Source of the DNA: Liolophura sinensis
Lineage: Eukaryota > Mollusca > Polyplacophora > Chitonida > Chitonidae
Direction of reading: 5' to 3'
Length of the DNA stretch: 64,000 bases
NCBI RefSeq assembly: GCF_032854445.1
Contig: NC_088306.1
Span: forward strand, 22,539,764-22,603,763
Part shown: positions 1 to 11,585 of the stretch, one piece after another
Position numbering within the stretch: the stretch's first letter is position 1
How the letters are laid out: each line of letters starts with the position of its first letter
Position numbers and translations under genes: made by a program
Notes under the pieces: generated by a model
Seen by the model: only the letters and a program-made list of their open reading frames with translations
What the model was told of the DNA's origin: nothing
Databases searched by the model: none

Positions 1-876
1 CAAGTCCAGCTCATATCGGGTAATACTATGCAGTACCTTCTTAAGACAAACCAAGTCCAGCTCAAATCGGGTAATACTATACAGTACCTTCTTAAGACAA
101 ACCAAGTCCAGCTCAAATCGGGTAATACTATGCAGTACCTTCTTAAGACAAACCAAGTCCAGCTCATATCGGGTAATACTATGCAGTACCTTCTTAATAC
201 AAACCAAGTCCAGCTCATATCGGGTAATACTATGCAGTACCTTCTTAAGACAAACCAAGTCCAGCTCATATCGGGTAATACTATGCAGTACCTTCTTAAT
301 ACAAACCAAGTCCAGCTCAAATCGGGTAATACTATACAGTACCTTCTTAAGACAAACCAAGTCCAGCTCATATCGGGTAATACTATGCAGTACCTTCTTA
401 ATACAAACCAAGTCCAGCACATATCGGGTAATACTATGCAGTACCTTCTTAAGACAAACCAAGTCCAGCTCATATCGGGTAATACTATGCAGTACCTTCT
501 TAATACAAACCAAGTCCAGCTCATATCGGGTAATACTATGCAGTACCTTCTTAATACAAACCAAGTCCAGCACATATCGGGTAATACTATGCAGTACCTT
601 CTTAAGACAAACCAAGTCCAGCTCATATCGGGTAATACTATGCAGTACCTTCTTAATACAAACCAAGTCCAGCTCAAATCGGGTAATACTATACAGTACC
701 TTCATTATGCACACCAAGTCCAACTCAAATCAGGTAATACTATATAGTATCTTCTTAATACAAACCAAGTCCAGCTCAAATCGGGTAATACCATGCAGTA
801 CCTTCTTAATACAAACCAAGTCCAGCTCAAATCGGGTAATACTATGCAGTACCTTCATAATGCACACCAAGTCCAA
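1..876. repeat. 51-bp tandem array (about 17 units) at the left edge
   Basis: The window opens inside a tandem array whose unit is 51 bp and contains the blocks CAAGTCCAGCTC, ATCGGGTAATACTATG and CAGTACCTTCTTAA. About 17 units are visible and the array continues beyond the edge. Units differ at a few fixed sites: AAGAC or AATAC after CTTCTT, and CTCATATC, CTCAAATC or CACATATC. The last three or four units are more diverged, as is usual at an array boundary. Because 51 is a multiple of three, a 239-codon frame stays open on the plus strand (17-residue repeat). I read this as a by-product, not a gene: no splice signals, hydrophobic pattern or known repeat protein is seen. Confidence 0.93.
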
Positions 877-1194
877 TTAATATTAGATAAAATATTCCTC
901 ATATACATTTGAACAAAAAAAAAAACGTTCTCTACTTGCAGGCCTTTGAATCTCACACGCTGTTAATACAGTTTTAATGACCTTCACTATTAGCATTACA
1001 GACGCGTTCGACCAAATGTAGCAATGTGTTAAAAATAGCATTCGCCAAAACTTATAACTTATACTTATTGAACAGCGCCTGTACACGTAAAAACATTTGT
1101 GTTGTATGGACACAAACTTTCCAACAAAAGTATTGTGTCATATTTGAACAACTCCATCTTGTGTTGAATTAAAAACCAGGTCTTGTCTGACTTT

Positions 1195-1432
1195 TATTAT
1201 TTTACAACACAAATATATGTACCTCACATTTATTTAACACATGATTTTATTTAATCAATTTGCAACACGAATATGTGTACTTTCACATTTATTTAACACA
1301 TGTTTGTGTTTTATTAACTTGCAACACAAATATGTGTACCTCACATTTATTTAACACATGTCTGTGTTTTATTAACTTGCAACACAAATATATGTGTGCT
1401 TCACATATATTTAACACATGTTTGTGTTAGAG
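1195..1432. repeat. Short tandem array of about 58-61 bp units
   Basis: Four degenerate copies of a 58-61 bp unit built around CAACACAAATATGTGT and CACATTTATTTAACACATG lie next to each other. The unit contains an imperfect inverted repeat (ACACAAATATGTGT). No coding content. Confidence 0.85.
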
Positions 1433-1945
1433 TAAAATATTTCTATGTTGAATGAAACAATACAAGTTGTCGTGTTAGATTTCAACTCAGTTGTTTTTGT
1501 GTGAATAGCTAATACTGAGCATTCACTCAACGAAGCAGTATTTTGACGAAGACATGTTTTGAAAAAACAGATTTGTTTAAACAGTGCATGCATGCCTGAA
1601 TATTCACGAGATTTGGTCACATTTTAACAGATTATATACCTGAAAATTCGTTAAGGGTAACAAGGTTTTGATAATTAGATCATACCTGAACAACGGCTAA
1701 ACGAACAGAGGTTTTTAAAAGGATAGATTCTATACCCTATTATTCTATACTACTGAACCCTTGAGGCCTTGTACAGGGAATTCTTCCGCGGCTCTCACCG
1801 TTAAATCGTGAGGCCGTTTACGTACCTTAACGTTCGCTGAATATCTTTGTCTTTTGCATCACTACGTGGACATATTTGCTTCTCTCACGTGCTGAAGTTT
1901 GCCAGCAACTTGTCCAGTACTAATATAGCTGAACGCTGTCGCATA

Positions 1946-2003
1946 TTTATTTAATTGGTGTTTCTCAAGAATATTTCACCTATACGATGCCGGCAAGAAT
2001 TAT
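1946..2003 (-). mobile_element. SINE family A fragment (3' part)
   Basis: Matches the 3' portion of the common SINE of this window: TTTAATTGGTGT, then CTCAAGAATATTTCACC, then a TATACGATG block. It is diverged and truncated, and lies in the intron just downstream of the acyltransferase exon. Confidence 0.7.
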
Positions 2004-2047
2004 GGAACAATTGAACAAAATGTAGCAAAATTTTGAACGTCGCCTAC

Positions 2048-2544
2048 CTGAGCACATGAAGTAATCCCTGTGGAAGGGGAACACAAACTGGCCTGAGAGA
2101 ATGGAGAGATACGGCCGGATACCCGCAAATATTTTACTAAAGCCGGTCGCTTCCGTGGCAAAGTTACAGAAGGCTCCTGCGGACATGATGCCGTGAGGGT
2201 GATAGCCAAAGATATAGTTCTTCTTCGGATCCAGTTCAGCCGTTTTCACCAAGGAAATGGGGAAATAATCCCTGAAGTAATGCCATATTTTCCAGTTCCT
2301 GGCCCAGTCAGATCTTCGGCCTCCCCGCGCAGGGGTTTTATGATCGTAAATATACCAGGCAAGGTAGGCGAGAATGATATAGTAATATGACGTGCACAGG
2401 AGAATATAAAGACTGATGCCGAGGCAGAAGAATCCAAGAAAGAGAAAGCACATGGTCCATTGGAACACAGCGAACGTCTGGAATCGCCGCTCAGCCGGGA
2501 TCCACAGGGGAGCGAATTCTATCCCGAACAGCTTCATGGTTCAC
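2048..2544 (-). CDS. MOGAT2-like: MOGAT2/DGAT2-like acyltransferase, first coding exon (partial gene)
   Basis: The exon encodes the first 163 residues of a monoacylglycerol/diacylglycerol acyltransferase, an ER membrane enzyme that moves fatty acyl groups from acyl-CoA onto acylglycerols. ATG is at 2537. A pyrimidine-rich acceptor (cttttttgtcag) lies 7 nt upstream, so an earlier 5'-UTR exon is likely. The donor is CAG|gtaggc at 2048/2047. Visible family marks are the start FAPLWIPAERRFQT, a hydrophobic hairpin at about residues 28-63, DYFPISLVKTAELDP, and the active-site signature HPHG at 113-116 within YHPHGIMSAGAF. The opening and the ATEATGF...GIRP stretch look more like MOGAT2 than vertebrate DGAT2. 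Downstream exons should lie left of 2047, but none was recognisable before the window ends in repeats, so the rest is outside or the copy is incomplete. Confidence 0.9.
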
Positions 2545-2605
2545 CTGACAAAAAAGATGAAATAATACAAGATCATGGTAATACATCGATTTTATTATTT
2601 ACTGT

Positions 2606-2757
2606 TATGGCGGTCAGCATTATGGTCAGAGGAAACCGAGTAGAGTCCGGGGGAAACCCACGACCATCCGCAGATTGCTGACAGACATACCAGCGTACGA
2701 CCGGAAATGAAGCCAGCATAACCTTGACTTGAACTCACAGCAATTGCATTGCTGAGG
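2606..2757 (-). mobile_element. SINE family A copy
   Basis: Diverged copy read in minus orientation: GCGGTCAGCATTATGGT, GGGGGAAACCCACGACCATC, then GACTTGAACTCACAGC (complement of the tRNA-like B box). The tail side is degraded. Confidence 0.8.
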
Positions 2758-3110
2758 GGCACCACTGTCATTGTGCTGCCTCAAAGTCGGAAGACCCCGG
2801 GATCAAACTCGGGTCTCGTCATACCAAAGACGTTGTACTTGTTGCTGCCTCGCTTGGTGCTCAGCATTGAGAGGTACAGGAAACAGAACTGGTTAGCCCG
2901 GTGTGTGTATAATGTGACTGGATGAGGTGTCATGTCTAGTGTCTATCGCATGATACTTCTTTGGCAGCAGCACTTTGGCGACATCTACTCGCGCTGCTAC
3001 AAGAAGACGTAGACGTACACACACCTAATGACTCCTCGTCCTTATATGACTGAAAAATTGTTATGTACGACGTTTAACCCCAATCATTCATTCATTCGTT
3101 GTGCTGCGCC
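2758..3110 (+). mobile_element. SINE family B copy
   Basis: A second SINE family, recognised by GCCTCGCTTGGTGCTCAGCA in the body and a 3' end of ATATGACTGAAAAATTGTTA, ACGACGTTTAACCCC and a CATT-rich tail. It matches the clearer copy at 17637-18006. The 5' tRNA-like head is degraded but GGGATCAAACTC may be the remnant B box. It abuts a family A copy. Confidence 0.8.
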
Positions 3111-6100
3111 AGCAAGCTAACCATGCTACCACGGAGGTCAATCTGCGTTTAACGTCCTTTCACGTCTTTCCCTCAGCATAATCCCTGGTCTATTCTCATC
3201 TTGTAGGATTCCATTAGCGGTATATATCATGGGGATATGGGGATATGGGGATAGTCCGACAGGGTTTTCTCTGACCAACCTCTGTCAGACAGGATTGGAT
3301 ACTATACATATACAAGTGTGTGACTGACATGAACTGCAGATCGCTCTGTCCACAAAACTACTTACCATTTGTGGGATTCAATAGGTCAAAACAGGACAAA
3401 GGCCAACTTTATACTTATATTAACTTATATCTAAGTTTTACGTAAATGCTTACACAAGTAGCGAGTTACACGCCCCTAATACCTTGGCTTCAACAGAATT
3501 ATATAAAACAAGAATGCGGTGATGTTAATTGTAATTTAGTAGTCGTCAAGGGGATACCGGCGGGTTTTCTTCCCACAACAGGGCGCTAGTGTAAATTGGG
3601 ACTTGCACGTCACAAGTCTTTTGTTGCGCGACCCCAAACATGTTGCGCGTAGCGGTTTCATCTGTGATGTTCCCATTGTGACATCGCGCTGTTGACCCTG
3701 CAGTGGAATGTCCAGCGTCATTGAAATGACGTAATACGTCCCACTTCGGACTTCTGCCGGTATCCCATTGTCTAGAATTTGTCTATACACACCCTATAGG
3801 ATGTGTGACTTTATACATGAAAGTGTAATAATTGGTAGAAATCACGCATATATAGTCACAAATCACGCATATGTAAGCACTGTAATATACTCAGGTATTA
3901 CCCGACATTATGTTATAAATCTTTCTACCTACAGGACTCTAATCTACGTGTCTTTCCCAGACAACCATGTTATCTAGAATGTCAAACTAGGTCAATCCAA
4001 GCAAATGTACAACATCACGGTTAACACATAGGCTGGACATGCTATCTTTACAAGATCCCATGTACATATACAAGACAACCTTGCCTACATGGGACACAGT
4101 TCTCTACAATACACGATGTCTTTATAAGTTTCCTACGCTCTTGCAAGGTATCTAAACAGATATGTGTAATGCTTAATCCATTGGCGAGACAACCAGATAG
4201 AAAATATCACAGACGGAGATTGTATAAATGTACGTAAGATACAGTGTATCTTGAATGTGCCAAACTCGGGTCCAAGCTGGTTGATCATTGTTCCCTTGAA
4301 TTTAATATGTAAAACGCTTATCATAATAATATGGGAATGCGGACGTATTATATATTGTGGATATCGAATTTATTTAAGTAATGCTGGTGATCTTTTGATT
4401 TGTACCTTCTAACAACATTTCTAGAAGTTTCTATGTGGCCGATGATTTGGAAAAGATGTTAAAATATATATGGGGCTAGTTTGTCATCCATATACAATGT
4501 GTTCAAATTAGTATATTAGGACAAGCTTTCTTAGTTAAAATGAGGCAAGGCCTGGCAAACTTTAATTTAATCAGCTAGGATGTTCAACAGAACGCTACGG
4601 GTATTGGCAGAAGACGATGGCTGGGTGAATAGTGTTTGGGGAGCCAGAGCGCAGCCAGGCACGCTGTGCTCCCCAAGTACCCCACCCCGACCATTCAACC
4701 CCACCCTGTAAAAAGGGGCGTGACCGACGGAACTCTCAGATTAACTCGTGGTTCTGATCTGGCTTACAGACTGTAGGTTTCTTGTATATACTTGCATTTG
4801 CACGCATTCAATTATAACTACAGCATGCATGTGTATGGTACAATCATGTACACAATTAAAAGCCCAAAGTCCATGCATGTATTTCTGAACACAGTACAAA
4901 GTCCGAACTGCATGTTCAGTGACAGTGACAACAAAACAGGATCCAGCCTTAAAACCACAGTTTTTAGGGGTGGGGAGTGCCGACGGAATTGTCAGTGGGT
5001 CAATGCTCACCTTCCAAAGGCCTGATAAATATATATATATGGTCAAGCGGGCATAGTAGAAAAATGACAACGGAAAAAGGTGGATAGCTATACATAGGGT
5101 ATCGACAGCAGTTTTGTTTTCATTATTCCGTCCACATTCCTGATAAAATACTGCTAAAAAGTGCCATAAAGTTTGTCAACACTTACTTAACAAGTAAGCC
5201 GATATGATATACTGACAAGAATTAAGTCTCGAAACGTCTGTTGTTTATATATATATAGGCCTATATATACCATTCACCTAGAATATATAGTGTACTCTTA
5301 TATCGCAGCCAATACCCAAAGGATACACATGCTTACTCCATGCCAGCAGCTAAAAGTAGATGCTGCATCCTGATGTTTTATAGTGTACGCACGAGCTCTC
5401 GATAGTAGCTATGGTGGTTTAGAGCTTGTATGCTTGTATACAAATAGTTAACAGTGAGAACATCAACACGTAGGCCTACGCTTCAGCTCTGTTTACTACA
5501 GGGTCTTCATTCAATGCTTTGCTATATATATCTCATAGTAAATGTGTCCAACAAATTAACTTAAATTATGCCAACATTCAACAGGCTATATGTCATTACA
5601 AGAGGTGTGCATGTACTTCATTCATGTATAAAGATCGTTCACATACCTATACGTTACACCACTCCGATGTTTCTCCCTGCAAACGTGTCCGCCCACGTAC
5701 CCGGTCCTCTCCGACAATTATAGGGACCGTCTCACTGACCAGGCCTTCTTCAGGGATAGTGTACACGACGGTCGTACGAAGGTATACCGAGCACACAATA
5801 ACCTATTTCACAGGTCACCGTGATCTGGACTAGACTACAACACAGACTGCGATGTAGTCCTACCGCAGAAAAGTACGCCCGTTTAATGCACACGTGTGCC
5901 TCTTTTCCATGCGAGTTTCGCACGCGCCTCTACACTCTTTCAAATGTTAACTATACATACCTTTAATAAATGTTATCACTTAGCTAATGCTGGAAGAGAA
6001 AAACAATTTATTTTGTTTGGTGCACTCTATATGAAGTGTTACAACACCTAAAAATGTTGTAATCCATACCATTAATTGTCTAATGTAAAATTAACATTTT

Positions 6101-6117
6101 AATGTGGTGTGCAGTAT
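3111..6117. other. Intergenic, no supported gene
   Basis: AT-rich DNA with only short chance reading frames. It contains a GGGGATAT triplet repeat near 3230-3250, a dispersed repeat at 3455-3570 that is related to 24595-24715, TA-rich tracts near 5025 and 5250, and a C-rich stretch near 4670-4710. I see no splice-supported exon. Confidence 0.6.
3455..3570 (+). repeat. Dispersed repeat shared with TMTC4 intron 8
   Basis: The order AGTAGCGAGTTACACGCC, TTGGCTTCAAC, then GCGGTGATGTTAATTGTAAT recurs in diverged form at 24595-24715 (TAGCAATTTACACGCCTC ... GCAGTGATGTAAATTGCAAT). No coding capacity; probably a degraded non-autonomous element. Confidence 0.6.
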
Positions 6118-6475
6118 GTGTATGAATGTTTGCTTGGGGTTTAACGTCGTACTTAACAATTTTTCAGTCGGCGAGGAGTAATTAGGAGTGTGTACATATA
6201 TTGTGGCAGGGAGAGTCCATGCTGTCAAAGTGCTGTCGCCGAAGTATTATGCCGAAGACACAAGACATGACACTCCACCCATTATACTGACACCGGGCCA
6301 ACCAGTGATATTTCCTTGCTTTACCCTCTCAGTGCTGAGCGCCAAGCGAGGCAGCAATAAGTACTGTTTTTGTTGTCCATGGAATGATCCCACGCTTTTT
6401 TTATCCCTGGATCTTCCTGCTTCGAGGCAGACTCTCCAACCATTAGGCGTTAACAATCTCTCAATATAGCATTAT
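6118..6475 (-). mobile_element. SINE family B copy
   Basis: Minus-strand copy: GGGGTTTAACGTCGTACTTA and CAATTTTTCAGTCG (3' end), then CACTCCACCC, CCAGTGATATTTCC and GAGCGCCAAGCGAGGCAGCA, which complement the family B body. The region near 6390-6440 corresponds to the tRNA-like head but is eroded. Confidence 0.8.
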
Positions 6476-6639
6476 GTAACAGCTTACAAACAATTGTTAC
6501 GCTGCGTAGCAAATTCTAATGTGCATACTCACGTACATTTTACAGCATTTAAAACGTTGTGTTATATTAGCACTTACAAAATGTTGAATTTAACATTTGC
6601 ATTTTAATAATTCAACAAATGCCAGTTTAAGAGTGCACA

Positions 6640-7620
6640 CGAGTGTTTTGATCTGTTTTGTCTTGGATACAATATACCGTGTTTTGTTTTGTCTCGGACA
6701 CAATGGCCCACGTTTGTTTTCTTTCGTTCTGGAAACAATATCCGAGGTTTTGCTTTTTGTCTGGTATACAATATCCCAGGGTTTGCCTTACAATTTCGCC
6801 CACACAAGTGCATTTTTACAGGCAAATAAATGGCACAAAATATTGTTGTTAATGCTGAAACTTAAAACTTTCCAGTAGAATATCATCCCATGTTCAAAGC
6901 AAACCTCAATAATCAATAGAACTCTCAGATTCAGGAAAAATGGGCAAGTTAGTCATGAAAATTAGTCATGACCGAAATTTATGATCATTTAGGATATTTT
7001 TTGTAGAATACAATACTAGCATCCCGGATTTTATTTTCTTTACTTCAGGATACATTATCCCAGGCTCGGTTTTGTTTTCTCTGGAATACTATATCCCAGG
7101 TTTGGTTTCCTTTATCGGGGATATTTCATACAATGTTTCATTTTCTTTTGTTTATGATAAAATGTCCCAGGTTTTAATTTGCCTAGAATACAACATCCCA
7201 GATATTGTTTTGTTTTGTTTAGAATAGAATATCCCAGGTTTTGTTTTGTTTGAGATACAATGTCCAAGTTTTGTTTTCTTTTGTTTGGGATACAATGTCC
7301 CAGGTTTTGCTTTCTTTGGGTTAGGACACAATATCCCAGGTTTTAATTCCTTTTCTTTAGGATACATCATCCCAGGTCTGGTTTTGTTTTGTCTGGAATG
7401 CCGATAATACGGGTTTGGTTTTCTTTATTGGGGCTACATCGTACAATGTTTCATTTTCTTTCGTTTATGAAAAAATGTCTCAGGTTTTGATTTGTTTTGT
7501 TTAAAATAAAATATCTCAGGTATTGTTTTCTTTTGTTTGGAATATACAATGTCCCAGGTTTTCTTCTGTTTTGATAACAATATCCAAGGTTTTGTTTGGG
7601 ATATCATATCCCAGTTTTTC
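6640..7620. repeat. Degenerate tandem array of about 50 bp units
   Basis: Many imperfect repeats of ATACAATATCCCAGG followed by TTTTGTTTTGTTT fill this stretch, interrupted at about 6785-6990 by a dispersed element. The plus strand is T-rich, so weak frames open on both strands; these are not genes. Confidence 0.8.
6785..6990. mobile_element. MITE-like dispersed element (same family as 14405-14614)
   Basis: Shares the order CAATTTCGCCCACACAAGTG, AATGCTGAAACTT, CCAGTAGAATATCA and GACCGAAATTTATG ... TCATTTAGGA with the copy in TMTC4 intron 3. It sits inside the 50-bp array. Confidence 0.65.
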
Positions 7621-8439
7621 GAACAGAAATTGCTAATAATTGTATGCTCGAAACATTCAACTCTTCAGTCTTGTTCTAAATAAGTCTAAGTTTACATACA
7701 AATGTACACGCACACAGACCCATTATAGCTATCTTCAGTCAAATGTGGCCAAGTTAATTATTACTTTGATTAGTGCACATCGTCCCTAAAGAATATATTT
7801 GACAGCCGTCTGCTTTAAAGATGGGGACGAAATCGGACAGAGCCGCAACAGGAGAAACAAGGCTCCGCACCTCCTAATGAGAAACTTCCTGACTTAAAGC
7901 CACAACCGAGCTAATCTGGATTTGAGTCTTTATGTGATCGACCTCACTGATGAAGGGTTTGTGGATTTCCATTCGGCAGAGCACATACGGAGTAGGCCGT
8001 ATTATTCGAACACCCGAGAATACATGTAATACGAGGCTAGTCTACATTATAAAGCTGTATAAACCCACAGATTCTACCACAGACTGTGACACACATTTAA
8101 ATCTAACAAATCTGATTAGCACGGCAGCAGAGATATGCCGTAGGACCTGTGATAAGTGAAGGCCTATATATATATATACATCTTGATCGCCCTATACGTG
8201 TTATCGTGTCTTATCCCAGATCACAGACAGCTAGTGATAATTATACATTGAATGACCCAAAATGCCCGAAATTCTACACTCTCGATCCCCAAAATCAGAA
8301 TTGCGCATACATGATTCTTGTGACCTATACAGGCTTACACTAAAGCCTAACTGATGAAAGACATGTGGCATTCAACCACAATAATACCATGCAAACGGTC
8401 CTGTAATAAACAGACGGCTTACTTGTCAACAAGGCCGGA
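7621..8439. other. Intergenic, nothing recognised
   Basis: No repeat of the main families and no supportable coding exon. Short open frames at 7950-8343 have no recognisable composition or splice context. Confidence 0.5.
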
Positions 8440-9153
8440 CACACGATGATAGCAAACATGAAGAGGAGGAGGAAAAGACAAATGAAGCTATTGCTGCGTG
8501 TCTGGCATCTGAACTCCCACATTATGCAGAAAAACATACACACGAGCAGTTTTAAGTCATCACGGCAGCATCAGAGACTTGAGGGTGAAGAGGAAAAACT
8601 TTCACACAAAAGAGAAGGGCAGCCAAAAAGTTCAAGGAAAAATCAACACAGATCATTGACAACCGAAAATTGGATAGACTGAATCCCCAGTCCACAGCTA
8701 CCAGTCAAAGTATTACGAAACCTCACTTGTCAGAGCCTTTAATAAAGAAGTTAAGAAAGAACCTCAGTGACAACCGCAAATTGTTGACGACCTGTAACAC
8801 GGAGAAATGAAAACTCACTTCGGAGGTAGATAATCTTCAGAAGATCTTGTCAGTTTCCAGCGACAGATGTGAAGCACAGGCAAAGCAAATTTAGTCTTTG
8901 CAACAGCAAACAAAAGACATGAAACCCGACTACAGTGATCATCTTGTGTCTCTAGAATACGCTTTAATCTTGTTAGAGGATACCGTTGAAGTTCCCTTCT
9001 TTGATGAAGACAAGAAAGTCTACTGTCCCCAATGTATAGAATGTGTCAAGGGCCATACTGATAACAATGTCCCCAATCACAGAATTTCCTCTGTGATGAC
9101 TGTCCAGTCAAACTGGTTAGGAATCAACCAAACAGAATTCCTAGTAATATTCT

Positions 9154-9283
9154 GGGCACACTAGAACGAAGCTCTCTTAACGTTAAGACCACGTAACTAC
9201 CATGACAACCAGTACTGTAGACATTACGTCGCCATAGTAGTTACGTGCTCTTAACGTTAAGAGGGCTTCGTGCAAGTGGGCCC
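9154..9283. mobile_element. Foldback MITE with 34-bp arms
   Basis: Arms 9167-9200 and 9237-9270 are inverted complements with two mismatches. Each contains the self-complementary core CTTAACGTTAAG and the end CGTAACTAC. Weaker pairing continues outward to GGGCAC (9154) and GGGCCC (9283). The loop is about 36 bp. There is no coding capacity. Confidence 0.8.
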
Positions 9284-9735
9284 TGGTCGATAACTCGGTC
9301 CAGTCTTTTCTTAGTGAAGAGAGCACCACGATTTATACCGATGAGACGAGAAAATTTGCAATATCCTACAACACATATATTACAACCACTGTTGATTTAA
9401 GTGTATATTTGCAGCAAGCAAACGCTTCAGTAAATTGGGAGATCAAAACAGTGCCTGCTTTGGCCCATTCCAAGACTACTGTCAAAGCAAGGGGCCGGTG
9501 AGGTATGTAAGGTTCAGAGGCATCCCCATCAACACTGTGTGTCTTCTGGCACAGATAACATGTTATCACGATGATCGCATTATTCAATTTCTAGAAGATG
9601 TCAATGAAGCGCAGAATAACTTGCAGCGAGATGTGTTAATTGACACCACTTAAGGCTTCTCTAATTACAGCCGGGTGCAAGGTACTAGGGCTGATCTCCA
9701 AGTTGATCACAGTCCCTTTGTGGCATGTTGGAATC

Positions 9736-9842
9736 GGAAACAAATGTCCTAGACCTAGACCTAATCCCCAAATGTCCTAGACCTAGACCTAATCCCCAAA
9801 TGTCCTAGACCTAGGCTTAATCCCCAAATGTCCTAGACCTAA
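9736..9842. repeat. 28-bp tandem repeat, about four units
   Basis: Near-identical units of AAATGTCCTAGACCTAGACC followed by TAATCCCC. It lies directly after the decayed coding blocks. Confidence 0.85.
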
Positions 9843-10527
9843 TTTACTTGATTACTTTTAGCAGATATCAGGAGATGCATCCACTTTTTTAAGTGGAATA
9901 AAGTATCCATTTCCTTACAGTGAAATTATGGATGTTAAAGTCTGGCCAGAACTTTTAAGCTCAACATAAAATCAGAAAGATGGTAGGCTATTATGTCAGG
10001 ATACACACCCGTCTTGGTTTTTCTTGGGAAAGACTGGGGACATTGAACGGTACCAGAAACATGGGTTAACTGAGGTAACAAACTGAAGGTCGCACAAATG
10101 AGCTTGAGTGGGATAAGTTAGGATGGGGGAACCACTAGAGCATACACTTGAAGAGGGTGTTTGGGATGGTAAAGTCATATCTGTTATGCCCTACTTACTA
10201 CATTGAAAGGTACACCATTGTGTTTGAAGGTGATGGAGGCATGTACACCTACAGACTATTGGATGATTCCAAAGATGGTGACCTACACATTCTCTCCCCA
10301 GGGAACAGTGGAGAAGGGTACATCAATACCAAGAAAAAAGAGTTGCGCTTGGTTGGAGCTTCAGTTCATTACTTGTGACAGAACTTGTATTACAGTTCGA
10401 CTTCATGCTTTACTCATAGATAATCAGGAGTGTTCCAGGTTTTTTTATTTCAACATGTGATTATGTGAAAGACCATTACGAATAAAAGAGACTGCAACAA
10501 GCACAATTTTCCTAAGCTTTGTAATTG

Positions 10528-10683
10528 CTGGCTTCATCTCCGGCAGTACGTGGGAAGGCCTGGAAGCAACCTGCACATAGTCGTGTGTTTCCCCGAACTA
10601 TGCCAGGGTTCCTCTCACCATAATGCTGAGCGTGTCGTATAGGTGAAATTTTCGGCGTAAAACACCAGTCAACGCAATCGATG
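10528..10683 (+). mobile_element. SINE family A copy
   Basis: Plus orientation: TACGTGGGAAGGCCTGG, AGCAACCTGC, CACCATAATGCTGA, GGCGTAAAACACCAGTCAA. It lacks the AAAT tail. Confidence 0.8.
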
Positions 10684-10984
10684 AATTTCCACCGTTTGTT
10701 CGCAAGAGATATTATTTATCTAGAAATAAACATTTTTGTTTTAATATTTTTGACATCCTTTCTGAAGTGAGGTTACGTTTTTTTTTAGCCTTTTCTAGAA
10801 ACTAGCCGGACGAGTTACTCGCCCTTGCGTGAGGCTACCGCCTCAGATATTGCCAGCAGCCTATGAAAACTGACAATTTTGTATTGATCCTGTACTCAGC
10901 ATTCAGAAAATATAAGTTTTTATGAGAATGAAGTGTTTGATAAAATTGGTACGGGATTGCTGTTAGCCTAGAATGGGCACCGTA

Positions 10985-11070
10985 CCTATCGGAAGTGACG
11001 TAGAAGGGCATCTCCGGCAAACCGGAAGTTGTGAACCTGGGTGTAAACAAACAACTAGCCAGAGAACTCG
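10985..11070 (+). promoter_or_regulatory. Probable TMTC4 promoter and non-coding exon 1
   Basis: Two ETS-type sites, CGGAAGTGACGTAG (10990-11003, an ETS site overlapping a CRE-like TGACGTA) and ACCGGAAGT (11021-11029), sit just before a good donor, CTCG|gtaaga at 11070/11071. This is the layout of a TATA-less housekeeping promoter with a short non-coding first exon. The transcription start is not directly visible; the link to exon 2 (acceptor at 11585) is inferred. Confidence 0.5.
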
Positions 11071-11585
11071 GTAAGATTTTCACATGTACACTGTTTTTAG
11101 GCACGTTTTGGCTGTTGGGGCTTGTAATTTATGCATTTCAAGGCAACAGGCTAGGGAGATATACATACACAGTTACTTCCAATAAATAAGTAATTCTTAG
11201 CCAGGAAGGCGGGGGAAAAAAGAAAAAAAAGACGGACCATCACCTCACCTATCCAATTCGGAAACTTTCCAATCCTAGCTCCAACATCTTGGCTCAAGCA
11301 CTGATGCAGTGCTGGAGGTTAGACAGCATAGAGTGTAGTGGTATTCATTACGCACCTTACTGGCCCTTATCGGATTTTATACCGTCTAGCAGACTCGTGA
11401 CAAATGAGAGTTACAATTACATGTTTGCAACACCAGATAACTGTTGTGAACCAGATTAGAGGCACTCTTCATGTCCCGTGTCAAGCACATATGACCAGTT
11501 GACTAAGATGTTGTACTTCCCTCCCAACTTAGCAGAAATCAGCTGGTGTAACTTTCTTTAAGTTTTTGATTTTATTGTTCACCAG

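Larger units (their letters stand above)
8446..10378 (+). pseudogene. Decayed mobile-element-type coding region, interrupted by a foldback element
   Basis: Broken frames on the plus strand together resemble the unclassified repetitive proteins common in invertebrate genomes. In order: a basic Lys/Arg/Gln-rich stretch (8446-8682); a block with SLEYALILLEDTVEVPFFDE and CPQCIECV (8898-9160); ESTTIYTDETRKF (about 9320-9360); VRYVRFRGIPINTV with FLEDVNEAQNNLQRDV (9500-9650); AGCKVLGLISKLITVPLW in another frame (about 9670-9735); and YTIVFEGDGGMYTYRLLDD with DGDL (10200-10290). Frameshifts and stops separate the blocks, and a 105-bp hairpin element splits it at 9154-9283. The family match is from memory of hypothetical proteins, not a named domain. 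I am fairly sure it is a dead copy, less sure of the family. Confidence 0.45.

Noticed and set aside
1411-2047. Second exon of the MOGAT2-like gene
   Set aside because: I looked on the minus strand for the next conserved acyltransferase blocks and found none; the sequence is SINE and repeat remnants.
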